Assembly: GCA_010015675.1 (NCBI GenBank)
Contig: ML976977.1
Location: 152,182 to 216,181 of the forward strand
Length of the DNA: 64,000 nt
Source of the DNA: Byssothecium circinans
Taxonomy: Eukaryota; Ascomycota; Dothideomycetes; Pleosporales; Massarinaceae
Direction: 5' to 3'
How positions within the stretch are numbered: position 1 is the stretch's first letter; every line of letters begins with the position of its first letter. The position numbers were made by a program, and so were the translations under genes. Under the pieces are notes generated by a model. That model was not told the DNA's origin. It ran no database searches and saw only the letters and a list, made by a program, of their open reading frames with translations. Positions 1 through 10,640 of this stretch are shown piece after piece.

Positions 1-765
1 GTCAAGCTCGAAAGCGTCAAAGGTGTAACCAGACCCTTGACATTGGACCTCGGATATACTTACACCTATGCCCATGATCCAGGAATTGGACGAAGGGGTT
101 TATGTAGGCTATGACCGCATCAGCTCATGAGCTTTGAGAAATGTTATTCCATTGTCGTACCCCTGCATCTCCTGCACCTCGAGATGACCTGGTCATCAAT
201 AACTGGGATTGGTGCTTCGTCGTCGTGGAGCGAAAGATACGGCTGCACCACCAATGAAAATGGCAGCTTCGACTTCTTCAAGAGGCTGTGTGTCGTCGGT
301 ACACTGTTCAACGTCGATCGTATGTATTGTGGGGGAGCGTTCGCGTGCGGCGACGGGGTAGCGGCCTAAGGTCTTTAGTAGGGGTACAGATGTGCGGACA
401 ACTCTACTGACGAGATTAGGCGGTAATTGAATAGGCGGCGGAGGCTGGTCGATCTCGTGGGCGAGGACAGGCTGCTGAACGAGGTCCGACGGGAACAGCT
501 GGTTCTGCGCTTGCACCTGGGGAGCCTGAGGATTGACTTGAACTGGCTGAGGCCCGAGGTTCATCTGCTGAAACTGCTGGCCCAGCGCGTTCGGATCGGC
601 TGGAGACATTGGAATCCCAGGCGCCTGGTAGCCCTGAGCAGGCGCTCCATAGGCTGGTTGCGCTCCATATGCGGCTTGTCCAGCAGGAGGTGCGGCGCCT
701 TGTGCGTTCGCACCGAACTCGTAGGCCGGGCCGGCGTATCTGTCTCTCTTCTTGCGGTCCGCCAT
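1..765 (-). CDS. SEC24: Sec24, COPII coat cargo-binding subunit (N-terminal part; runs off the left edge)
   Basis: Sec24 pairs with Sec23 in the inner COPII coat and selects cargo at ER exit sites. Readable exons are 412..765, 161..365 and 64..108, joined by introns 366..411 and 109..160; a third intron opens at 63 (GTAAGT) and continues outside the window. The start at 765 ([12 protein letters not shown]) opens a Gln/Pro/Ala-rich disordered N terminus; an upstream in-frame stretch lacks an ATG, so an extra 5' exon is possible. After the [10 protein letters not shown] segment come the family landmarks [17 protein letters not shown], the first zinc-finger half CRRCR and [15 protein letters not shown]. 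The second Cys pair, the trunk, gelsolin and helical domains lie off-window. Without splicing the frame appears broken, so this is not a truncated gene. Identity is firm; the exact start is less sure. Confidence 0.88.
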
Positions 766-1307
766 CTCGTGAGCGTCAGAGAATAGAGGGTGGAAATCGG
801 GGGAGGGCGGACTTCTTGAATTTGGAGGTGAGGTCAAGGTTCGATGTGTCTTCTTGGTAGCGGCGGAGACGGGGAATGCCGCGCTAGTAATAAGCCCCGC
901 CAATGCACGGTCCTATCAACTTCATTCACTTTCTTACCACTTGAGACACATCACTTCTGCCTACCAACTCGAATACGTGTACGTGATCCTCCAGTACTAG
1001 AACAAGACACCTACAAAAAAAGTCCGACTAGGCACCTAGATTCGATTTCTACCAGCAGCATGTTAACCACACAAGAGGGTCAAATTCCACGTGGCATATT
1101 GACCACGCATCCGTATTTTGATCCTTCTTCAAGTGACTAGGCATCCGGTTAGAAGAAAGGGGGGTACCTATTCAAGCGCATCATTTGATCATTAATACAT
1201 GTCATCGTAGAAGTAGTTGACCGACCCCGTTGCTTGGCCGCCATCGGCTATCCCTCGTCCATCTTACAGTACTACAGCAGATCCTAACACACGGCCGTAC
1301 GAGCACC
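766..1307. other. Intergenic: SEC24 upstream region and PIL1 3' flank
   Basis: This stretch separates two minus-strand genes. It should hold the SEC24 promoter/5' leader on its left and the 3' UTR of the eisosome gene on its right. The short ORFs here do not resemble proteins I recognise. Confidence 0.5.
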
Positions 1308-2562
1308 TCAAATCATGCCCGCATGCTCAACCTCTCGACGTTCAGCTTCAGTCATAGGGTATGGAGGCTGGACCTCACCCCCGGAGCCCAACGAACCGTC
1401 ACTAACGGCTCGCCTCTCCCCACTACCACTCCTGCTGCGTGCCTTCTCAAGATAGGCTGGATCTTGTTCACCTAGGGAAAAAAAATCAGCAAAGCTCATC
1501 TAGCATGGTGTCATGCGCGTCGTGACGTACTAGTTGCTCCAGGCATCGCTCCCACACCCAGTGCCCCCGCGGACGAATGAATGGGCTCGAAATTAGGCTG
1601 CCAAAGCCGTAGTTCATCCTCGGCATCGTTGAGCACTTGCCGGGCTGCCTCGCCACCATCGAAGACTGGGTGCACATCGCCTGGGACAATGGGGGTGTCG
1701 TCGAGGAGATTTAGCATGCGGCGAGCCTGTTTGGCGAGTATAATCTGCTTCTCGGCGCGCTCAATCGTGGCGGCGAAATGGATGTCGTAGGCTTCCTTGA
1801 ACTTCTGGCGAGTCTGACCTAGTTAGTACATCCCATTTTACGAGACGAGCAACTCACGATATTCGAAAGTTGCGCCTCTGCAACCAAGCTCTGGGCCTCG
1901 GCACGAACAAGCTCCTGTTCAAGCTGCACAATCTTGGTACTTTGTGGCTCCTTGTACTTTAGCTTGGCAATCTCGTCCGACACCTGTTGCATCATCAGCT
2001 CAACCTGGTTTGGCGCCGTTCATCGAGATGCCCATACCTTTGCCTTGTGGTCTCTGCTGGGCTGCACGGAGCTCTCGGTATTGCGGATCTGCTTGAGAAC
2101 GCCTCTATAGTCCTCCAAAATCTGCGCATAGGCGTCCTCCTGCTCCGCAATCTCTGCCATCAAGACACCCAGCTTGTCTGAGATCTCGGAGATGGCGTCG
2201 TCATTAGTAGCCTCACCCCATTCGGAGAGCTGCTGCGCAATGGCCACACGCTCGCGTCCTGCAGTCTCGTATGCGCCGATAGCGTGATTCTCCGACTTGA
2301 TGAGTTTGTAGAGCTTCTTGGAAAGGTCCGGCTGCTGCATGCCCCGTAATGAAGCCATCGTGAAGCGGTGCTTTGGTACATGCTTCTCGCCGCTGCCTGA
2401 GTTGTCCTTCTTGGAACGTATGGAGAGTGATCGATTCCTAGTGCGGGTAGGCATGATAGTAAGCGAACGAGCCCGTGAAGGTGCGCGCACTGGAAGACCC
2501 GGATATGCTGGAGGTGGAGGCGGAGGAGGGGGTGGGTATGCAGGGTAGGCGAAGGTGGGCAT
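1308..2562 (-). CDS. PIL1: Eisosome core component, Pil1/Lsp1 family
   Basis: Pil1/Lsp1 proteins are BAR-domain proteins that assemble the eisosome coat under plasma-membrane furrows (MCC). Exons are 2038..2562, 1858..1983, 1531..1813 and 1308..1471, giving about 365 aa. The family core is clear: RSLSIRSKK, LRGMQQPDLSKKLYKLIKS, then QLSEWGEATNDDAISEISDK and RNTESSVQPSRDHK, KYKEPQSTKIVQLEQELVRA in exon 2, and LLDDTPIVPGDVHPVFDGG in exon 3. The start at 2562 sits in TCACAATGCC, a good context, and adds a Pro-rich leader with nine consecutive Pro before the usual family start. A shorter start at 2454 (MPTRTRNRSLS) matches homologues better. An in-frame ATG at 2751 with a possible donor soon after leaves a longer 5' model open. 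Family identity is firm; whether it is the Pil1 or Lsp1 type is not decided. Confidence 0.9.
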
Positions 2563-3126
2563 TGTGACGGTGGCAGGACAGACGTTGATACAGAATGGGA
2601 TGAGGAAAGGCGATGCGCAACTTGAGACAGAACGACTTTTGGTGATAACGGGAAAATGCACAAGGACGAGCAAAGGAGACGAAGACCAGCTTACATTTCG
2701 AAGACGTTTGAGGTAGTCCTCGACTTTTATTGCTGTACTGCGCTCTGCCATGGCTATTGTTAGCTATGCTGTGCCAGGATGCGGCGCTTGCTCATGAGGA
2801 GCGCGTAGCCTACAGGCGGTTCCGTAAATTAGGAGCAATGAGTCTGCGCTGCAAGACCCAGTGAATTCTCGGAATGTTTGAAACAGTCGACGCGCCGTGG
2901 GTTCGGTTCGAAGTGGGGGAGGTTCTTGTTTGAGGATGGAGTGACAGGCGGCATTTGGTGGGCGACATGTGTCGTGCAAGCGCCCGTCATCTGCGGTGAT
3001 GTCATTCAAGCCACAACGGAAAGAAGTTGCACAAACACCACATAAGAACCACGACTGCCGTTCCACAACAAGCACTTGAAGATTCTTGTAACATACACTT
3101 ATATGCATGCGAACATTGAAATCCCA
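2563..3126. other. Intergenic: PIL1 upstream / chromate transporter 3' flank
   Basis: Both flanking genes are on the minus strand. The part next to 2562 is pyrimidine-rich when read on the minus strand, as expected for a fungal promoter and leader. I see no other gene. Confidence 0.5.
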
Positions 3127-4748
3127 TCACGACCCAACAGCTCCATACCAGCCAACACCCAGAACAGCTCCAAGAAGGATTGCCAGCGCAGGTGGGACCC
3201 CGAACCAAGCAGTCTCCGCGTAGGTGACTGCAGCGACGACTACCCACCAAGGCTCCTGCGCAAGACTCTTCCCACTGCTACTCTCTGGCGTCACATAGCC
3301 AATCTCCCAGAGGCGATACACAGCTGTAAACACCAACCCGACAGCCGCAGCATTGATACCCCTTAACAGACTCAGGACCCATGTCCTCTTTCTCATGACT
3401 TCCCAAATGGACTGCACACCCACTGCAAGGATGATGCCCGGGAGGAAGATGGCTGTGAATGCTAGCAGCGCGCCAAAGATGGTAGGAATGCTTGTGGATG
3501 CGAGAGTCAGCGCACCCAGATACACCGAGAAGTTGAAGTTCGGGCCTGGGAATGCTTGAATGATGGCCAGACCAAGCAAGAAGTTTCTAGGCGAGACCCA
3601 CCCTGGATCGACGACGTAAGAGCGAAGAAGTGGAATAACGACTGGTCCTCCACCAAAAATGATGGTGCCGGCGAGGTACATGTTGGCGAAGAGGTCGTAA
3701 GCAAGTGCGCGCATCTCAACCGTTCCACGGACCACCATGACGGCAATGAAGGACACCAGGAAACCCCCTATGAGCGAGAGGCCCGTCTTGACAGAGATGT
3801 TGTGCGTTCGACTATCTGTGACCGTCGTGACTCTACTGACTTCTTGCGCCTCTTCCTCTACTCGTAGTACACGATCTGACGAAGGCCCAGCTTGAGGGCG
3901 GCGCTGAATGGCGTCAGGCCGTTGGCTTTGCGGTCGGTCTACCGTTGGGATATCCCAAACTACGGCGTTATCTTCAGCATCACTATTTTCATTCCTGGCT
4001 CTTCTTGTGGCCGCATAGTTGACTCGTATCTTTCCAATCTTTTGAAGTAACCACACGTCCCAAGTAACTGTAGTCGCTCCACCAATTACGATCAATACAG
4101 GAAAGTACCAGAGCGCGTTATAGCATAAGCCGGCACACGCACCGAAGATGACCAGAATCCTCGTAATTCGGTCTTTGATTGCCTTTTCGGCTAACTGCAC
4201 AGCTGCTAACGCAATGATGCCGACCGTACTTGCATTCATTCCGCTCAGTAATGCATACACAATGGAGGGCAGTCTATCGGGCATCTTCTGTACACCAAGT
4301 GACAGAGCATACATGCCAATCGCTCCCGGCAAACTCCAGAGTAAGAAGGCAACGATGGCTGCAGGGAGGCCGGCGTGGATTTGTGCGATGCAAAATACCA
4401 ATTTCGTCGAAGCTGGACCTGGTAGTGCCTGGCAGATTGCAAAGAGCTCTTGATACTGTATCACATCCGTTAGTCATCTCTACGATACAGTTTGAAGTGT
4501 CCTTGAAGACCCACGGTCTGCTCATCGATCCATTTTGCCCCAAAATGCCCTTCGCCATCTACGAACCGTCGATGAAGGATCTGAAAATGAACAGGCGGGC
4601 CACCGAATGCCGTGATTCCCAGATCCCACATCCTCGCCGTCACTTCTGCTAACCGCCATCCGAATGACTCCGTGCTTGGCTGGGGCGACGCGTGGTGTTG
4701 CGTGCGCGTAAAGGCGCGGAAAGACTTGATCACAGAGCGCAGAGACAT
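3127..4748 (-). CDS. Chromate ion transporter (CHR family), two-domain form
   Basis: CHR proteins are proton-driven membrane transporters that export chromate in bacteria; the physiological substrate in fungi is less clear. Exons 4515..4748 and 3127..4455 with intron 4456..4514 (donor GTGGGT, branch GACTAAC, acceptor ATACAG) encode 520 aa in one frame. Each half has the family signature: FGGPPVHFQILHRRFVD and QALPGPASTK in the N half, FGGGPVVIPLLRSYVV and AFPGPNFNFSVYLGA in the C half. A hydrophilic linker rich in Arg/Asp/Glu (about residues 235-310) separates the two membrane halves, as in long CHR proteins. It lies divergently to the catalase gene across 2.1 kb. Family identity is strong; substrate is inferred from the family only. 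Confidence 0.9.
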
Positions 4749-5325
4749 GGTTCGACACTCAAGTAGGAGGTACGCAGAGGTAGAGCCCGTGCAAAAGCGG
4801 AGTCAAGTGAGGTCAAAAGTCCAAATCGCCAATACGATATTGCGACATTGTGGCTGGAGAATCGTCAAAAGGTATGGCATTAGCGAATGTGCGTCCCAAC
4901 ACGGTTAGCCAAGCTTGTTAGATCTTCGGCAAAGCTAGAGGCGCTAAAAGGGGACAAATGTGGAGAAGCAGAAGGGAGTTCAAATGTTGAATCTCTCCAA
5001 TATACCTCAGGTACCCTAAGGTAGTATCGCACATGATGAAACTACACACAAACATGTTTACGTTTGATGCACGGGCAAAAGGAAATAGAGATCGGAATAT
5101 TGAACAAAACGCATCCACCAATCTCAATCTTCTGGCATGAGGCGACGAGGAAGTATTCCAAATCAAGAGTGTTGAGGTGATGAGGTGATGAAGATGTGCT
5201 GACGAAGAAGCAGTGCCTGGAACGATGCTCTCGAAAAGGCGCGGAGAGGTGCTGAATTGGGATCCTTGCTCGATGCATGCTAGGCCTCCTCATTCCGGGG
5301 TCGTTCATCACGGCCGCACCGTTGA

Positions 5326-5336
5326 GGCTATAAAAG
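5326..5336 (+). promoter_or_regulatory. TATA-box-like element
   Basis: The plus strand reads GCTATAAAAGG here, a near-perfect TATA box. It is about 1.56 kb upstream of the catalase ATG, too far for a simple core promoter unless the leader is long or spliced. No convincing coding sequence starts within 150 bp downstream. Confidence 0.35.
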
Positions 5337-5798
5337 GTAGTACTGCGGCCAAAACCTCATGCTGGTGTACCTGCCCATCTTACAACGCCCGAATCGCTCG
5401 ATTTCTATCCGTCGCGATTCATGCCTTAGAACGCATAGTGGTTAGAATCGTCGGCATCGTCCGAATCCTCTACAGCATCGAAAGATGTCAAAGATCGAAA
5501 GTAGAATAATGATATGCACTTATACCACCTAGGCAGGCAGTAGTAGGCGGCATGGGTACGGCAAGGCACTTGGCTAGTCTAAATAATGTAAGCGTTTCGC
5601 CGGTCAACGGCCGTCCAGTGTCTCTTCCCGCTCGACAGGCCAGCAATCCCAGCAAACCTTGCAGTGTATCTCAAACAACGTCAAATCGCTCGAACGTTTA
5701 TGCAGTCGCTGCTAGCCGCCGTGCCGAGGCTCTTACCCCATCGGAGGGACTCCCTGTATGTGCATGCGGGAGGATACAGTAAGATCTTCTTCGTCCCA

Positions 5799-5832
5799 GG
5801 ACGAGGTTGGACGAGGACCTGGACGAGGACCT
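5799..5832 (+). repeat. Short tandem repeat, 12-bp unit
   Basis: The unit GGACGAGGACCT occurs twice in a row (5809-5820 and 5821-5832), preceded by a diverged copy, GGACGAGGTT. It lies in the CHR/catalase intergenic region. Confidence 0.7.
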
Positions 5833-6890
5833 GAGATACCGCGCTGCCTTGGCGCATATGACCCAATTATGGACCACGCAATTACTCAAGCGTCAGATTC
5901 TAGGCCTTTGCATCCCATAATCATCCTCATCATCATCCTCATCCTCCCAAAATTGCAGGTTTTTGTTTCCCCTCGCCAAAAGTCCGGGTGGGGGCCGCAT
6001 CAGATGCTTCCTTCTGGGTCTATCCTGGTCGGATCGTGGGGAGGGCTGTCGACATGTCTCTGTACGAAAGTGGCTCCGAATCATCGCAACCCAGCGCTGC
6101 GTTCACCGCTCGAGGCACGAGAGAGCACTCCAGGGTCCATGCAGTAACAGACTGGTGCCGCGGCGCTTCTTTCCCGCCGTTGTGGCGTGAAGTGGCAGAG
6201 CCGTGGTGATAGCAACGTCTAGTTGCCTGATTGCATCAGCCCGTCTGCCATTGGTCGGGACACTGCAGGTCTAGATCAGATCGCAACCCCAAGTCAACAT
6301 CACCACACGCCGCGCCTGTCATCACACCAACTCTTACCTGAGCCCTTCGAGCTATTCTTAGGAGGCACTGCTTGTCCATGCCACTCGATTGGAATGCGTC
6401 GTGCAACGCCCTGGAAACTCCAGCGTGCTCAGTAAGCACATGGCCCGAATTCGACCCTCATTCCCTTCTCGCTACAATCCATACATACCTGCTCGGCTTT
6501 GCACCTGCTCCCTATATCTTGCATTTAAAATTGGAAGACGAACAGGGAGCCGCGTGTGTGTGCTTCGCCTGCATGCCGTGCTCCGTTCCACGTTCTTCGA
6601 TCAACACACGACGTCTTGGCCTGAGGTTGGCAGCAGATTAAGTGGCCATCCGCCAGGGTGACCTAGGTACCGGTATTGGCCATGACGTTAAGTCGGCCCC
6701 ATCAAAACCGAAGCTTTCACTTTCCTGACCTACCTACCACAAACGTCAAGGCCCGAGCTCACGGGACTTGTGACAATGAAAGATCGGTTCATTGGCAAGA
6801 CTGATTGCTCACAACGTTGGGAGGTTAAAAAGCCATGGCCCCCTCTTATTATTCTGTACCGACGCTTTCTTCTTTGCTTCATTCGTCAAA

Positions 6891-9472
6891 ATGGTCGCCT
6901 CCCGTCTCTTTGCCTTGCTGGCTGCTTCGGCCCAGCTCACAAACGCTGCATGCCCATTGATGACTGGGGAGCTTGAAGCTCGAGACCTTCCTGCCGACCA
7001 TCCTCCTGTTCGACGAGACACGACCGCCACGCCGACGGACGAGTTTCTCTCTCAATTCGAGCTCAAGGACGAAGATGCCTTTCTGACGAGTGACGTTGGT
7101 GGACCCATCTCAGACCAAGACTCTCTCAGTGCAGGTGATAGGGGTCCAACCCTTCTTGAAGACTTCATCTTCCGTCAAAAGGTCAGTCTCTTATCCACTT
7201 TACTTGAACGACTATTGACGAGTCTAGATCACCCACTTCGACCATGAACGGGTGCCAGAGCGGGGTACGCTTGTCCATTTCCTTGTTATTCTTGACGGCC
7301 AGCGCTAATTTCAGTCAGCTGTCCATGCTCGAGGTGCAGGTGCTCACGGTGTTTTCACATCATACGGCGACTGGTCTAACATTACTGATGCCTCATTCCT
7401 CAAATCCGCTGGCAAGGAGACACCAGTCTTCGTCCGTTACTCCACAGTAGCGGGCAGCCGCGGCTCCGCGGACACAGTTCGCGACGTGCACGGCTTCGCT
7501 ACCCGTTTCTACACCGATGAGGGCAACTTTGGTGAGCTTACTTTTATCTTTCCTTCGCCATATGCCATATGTCAGCACGTCCTTGCGAATTGCTAGCTAA
7601 CGTAATGCAGACATCGTTGGAAACAACATCCCGGTCTTCTTCATCCAGGATGCAATCAAGTTTCCCGACCTGATTCACGCTGTCAAGCCAAAACCGGACC
7701 GCGAAATTCCCCAAGCTGCTTCCGCTCATGACAGTGCCTGGGATTTCTTCAGCCAGCAACCCAGCGCGCTCCACACGCTCTTCTGGGCTATGAGTGGACA
7801 TGGAACCGTCCGATCCTACCGACACATGGACGGTTGGGGTGTCCACACCTTCCGATTCGTCACTAGTGATGGCAAGACTAAGCTCGTCAAGTTCCGCCTT
7901 AGGACCCTGCAAGGAAAGGCTTCTCTGCTGTGGGAAGAGGCACAGATTGTTTCCGGAAAGAATGCAGACTATCATCGTCAGGACCTTTGGGATGCCATCG
8001 AAGCCGGGAACTTCCCGGAGTATGAGGTACGTTTCCAGTAATCTTTGATGGCTGACGCCAGCTGATTGAGTCACCCTGCAGTTTGAGGTACAGATCATGG
8101 AGGAAGAAGATCAGCTTCGATTCGGTTTCGATGTTCTTGATCCCACGAAGATTGTACCAGAGGATCTAGTCCCATTCACACCGCTTGGAAAGCTCACATT
8201 GAACCGCAACCCTCGCAATTACTTCGCAGAGACTGAGCAGATCATGGTACGCATCCTCCACATAAGTGCCTATTTCTAACCATGTTCCCTTGCTGACGCA
8301 GTGCTTAGTACCAAGTGGGCCACATTGTTCGAGGCATCGACTTCACCGATGATCCTCTGCTCCAAGGCCGCATCTTCTCCTACATGGACACCCAGCTGAA
8401 CCGTCACGGTGGCCCGAACTTTGAGCAACTTCCCATCAACCAGCCGCGTGTTCCCTGGCACAACAACAACCGCGATGGTGCTGGTACGTTCTCCGTCCCG
8501 TCAGCAATTGCTTTGTGTGAACTGCTCAGCTGACTGTATGCAGGACAAATGTACATTCCCTTGAACACTGCCGCTTACTCGCCCAATACCCTCAACAAGG
8601 GATCTCCGAAACAAGCAAACCAAACCACTGGCCGTGGCTTCTTCTCAGCACCAAATCGTTCTGGAGGCCAGTTCGTGCGCGCAACTTCCCCCACCTTTGC
8701 CGATGTCTGGTCTCAGGCCCGTCTCTTCTTCAACTCTCTTCTGCCTGTAGAGCAGCAATTCGTAGTGAACGCTATTCGCTTCGAAACCGCTCAGCTCACC
8801 AGCGATGTCGTGAAAAACAACGTTCTCATCCAACTGAACCGCGTCAGCCATGACATTGCTACCCGCGTTGCTACTGTTCTGGGACTCACTGCGCCCGAAG
8901 CCGACCCCACATATTACCACGACAACACCACCATCGGCGTCTCAGCTTCCAAAGACCCGCTCCTCAAGCTCGATGGCCTGAAAGTGGGCTACCTGACCTC
9001 CAACGCCGCCGGTGGCAACTCAAGCACTGCCTCCCTCAAGTCTACCCTCGAGGCCCTGAAGGTGAACTTAGTCGTCGTTTCCGAAACCTTGGGTAACGGT
9101 GTCAGCCAAACCTACTCCGCCAGCGATGCATCGCAGTTCGATGCAATCGTCATCGGAGACGGCGTTGGTGCGCTCTTCTCCACAAGCAACAACCTAGCCA
9201 ACTCAAACTCTACCTCTGGTTTCAACGCCACTGCTTCTGCATTGTCTACCTTGTACCCTGCTGGCCGCCCTCTGCAGATCTTACAGGATGGATACAGATG
9301 GGGCAAGCCTGTCGCCGCTATCGGCACCGGCGCCGAAGCTTTCAAGGCTGCGGGTATTGAGGCGGGGACTCCCGGTGTGTATGGTGGCGGTGACGTGAGT
9401 GCTCTTTCGAACGATCTTGAGCAGGGCTTGAAGCAGTTTAAGTTTTTGGATCGGTACCCGTTGGACCAGTAG
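6891..9472 (+). CDS. Secreted large-subunit catalase (CatB/Cat-3 type)
   Basis: Haem catalase that dismutates hydrogen peroxide, of the large-subunit fungal clade that is normally exported. Exons are 6891..7181, 7228..7264, 7319..7531, 7611..8026, 8082..8246, 8309..8483 and 8544..9472, giving 741 aa, the usual length for this clade. Residues 1-19 are a signal peptide ([19 protein letters not shown]), followed by a propeptide-like stretch with a dibasic RR. Visible family landmarks are the distal His in [13 protein letters not shown] (His112), the distal Asn in [11 protein letters not shown], the proximal haem Tyr in [15 protein letters not shown], and a C-terminal flavodoxin-like domain after about residue 570 ([14 protein letters not shown] to [11 protein letters not shown]). 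Exon 2 is only 37 bp. The first intron starts at GTCAGT right after FRQK. Identity is firm. Confidence 0.95.
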
Positions 9473-10640
9473 AGAGAGAGGTGGGTGGTACGATACGACG
9501 ATTTGTAGATACAATTATCTTTCTTGGAAGCATTCTTTTTATTTTCCCCTTTCTGTATAGGGGTTGAATAATTACGTGTATCAATCCATATCTGATCAGC
9601 TTGCTTTTTGTGATATGTGTACTAACAATTCCCTCTATACCGCTGCCCCAATCACGTCATGCTCCAAATCCTCCCGCCATATGTATAGATATACGATCAA
9701 GCCACCAACACCACTCTCCATACCCCACATCCTCTCCCACTCCAGTCCACACTAACCCCACAACTGTCCGCCACGATCCGGCCCCAGTCCCCTAGATTCT
9801 TCGGCTCCGTCTTTCACACACCTTCCTTCACATGCATACGTTCGTGCAGAAGCAAACTTCCGTGGGGGGAAATTGCACCGAACCGGTTAGCTCGAGATGT
9901 TTGCCTCGCGACCTACTACATGGGAATGATGCATCAAGCGCAGTTGTTAAGCCTTACTATTTATCGTCATTCGTCAACTGGTGGATCCGATCGGTGCATA
10001 AACGTCGACTAGATCAAATGCCTCCTTTGACAAGTGTATCGCGTCTCGTATCTTTGCGAGGAGATTGCCGAAATTATATACACTCCCAATATCGAGACTG
10101 CGTGCAAGAAAACAACTACGAAACGCCCAACACTATCCCCCCGCAAAATTTGCCGTTGAGGATTCCAAAAGAGAGAGAAGGAGGACCCCCGTTTTTACCA
10201 AAACGCGAAAGTTGGGTGTATGGGTCGTAGGGCACTCACTTTAAAGAGTACTAGTAGTTGGGAAACCGAATCCATTCGCACGCGGCACAAAGTACACGTA
10301 AGTAGAGATAAAACTTAAACCTACCCAAATTCTCTTTTACATCATGCAATTCTCAAGATGAATGCGCTAAGTAAGGCAATAGCTCCTGTATCTCTTAGTA
10401 ATTAATAGTGAGAAGGTCGGGTTGCACAATTGTCTCGCTCCTGAACCAGCAGACGATAGCTTCCAGCGCCTTGCGAAACCAAAAAAAAACAAAACAAAAA
10501 ATACTGGAATACTGAAATATGGGAGCCCACAGTAAAGCTTAGGTGTGCAAGAAGCCTACAATGAGCAAAAATTCATCGAGCTCGAAACTGATGTTTTGAA
10601 CTTCGGGGTATCTACACTAACCACCACAATGCCGTAGCAC
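9473..10640. other. Convergent 3' intergenic region, catalase / NOM1
   Basis: About 1.2 kb between two genes that end toward each other. It contains CT-rich and A-rich stretches (for example a run of A with interspersed C at 10480-10500) that suit 3' UTR and poly(A) signals. The 132-codon plus-strand frame at 9832-10230 shows no recognisable protein. Confidence 0.5.

Larger units (their letters stand above)
4749..6890. other. Long divergent intergenic region between CHR transporter and catalase
   Basis: About 2.1 kb between two divergent starts. It holds a strong TATA-like box at 5326-5336 (plus strand), a short tandem repeat at 5799-5832 and a CAT/CTC-rich stretch at 5912-5946. Open frames of 60-130 codons exist on both strands, but none shows a conserved motif or convincing exon structure. 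It probably contains promoters for both flanking genes and perhaps a non-coding transcript. Confidence 0.45.

Noticed and set aside
196..411. SEC24 as a frameshifted or truncated pseudogene
   Set aside because: Removing a 46-bp GT-AG intron (366..411) restores TPSPHAN through CRRCR, and the next intron restores YINPFV, so the gene is intact as far as seen.
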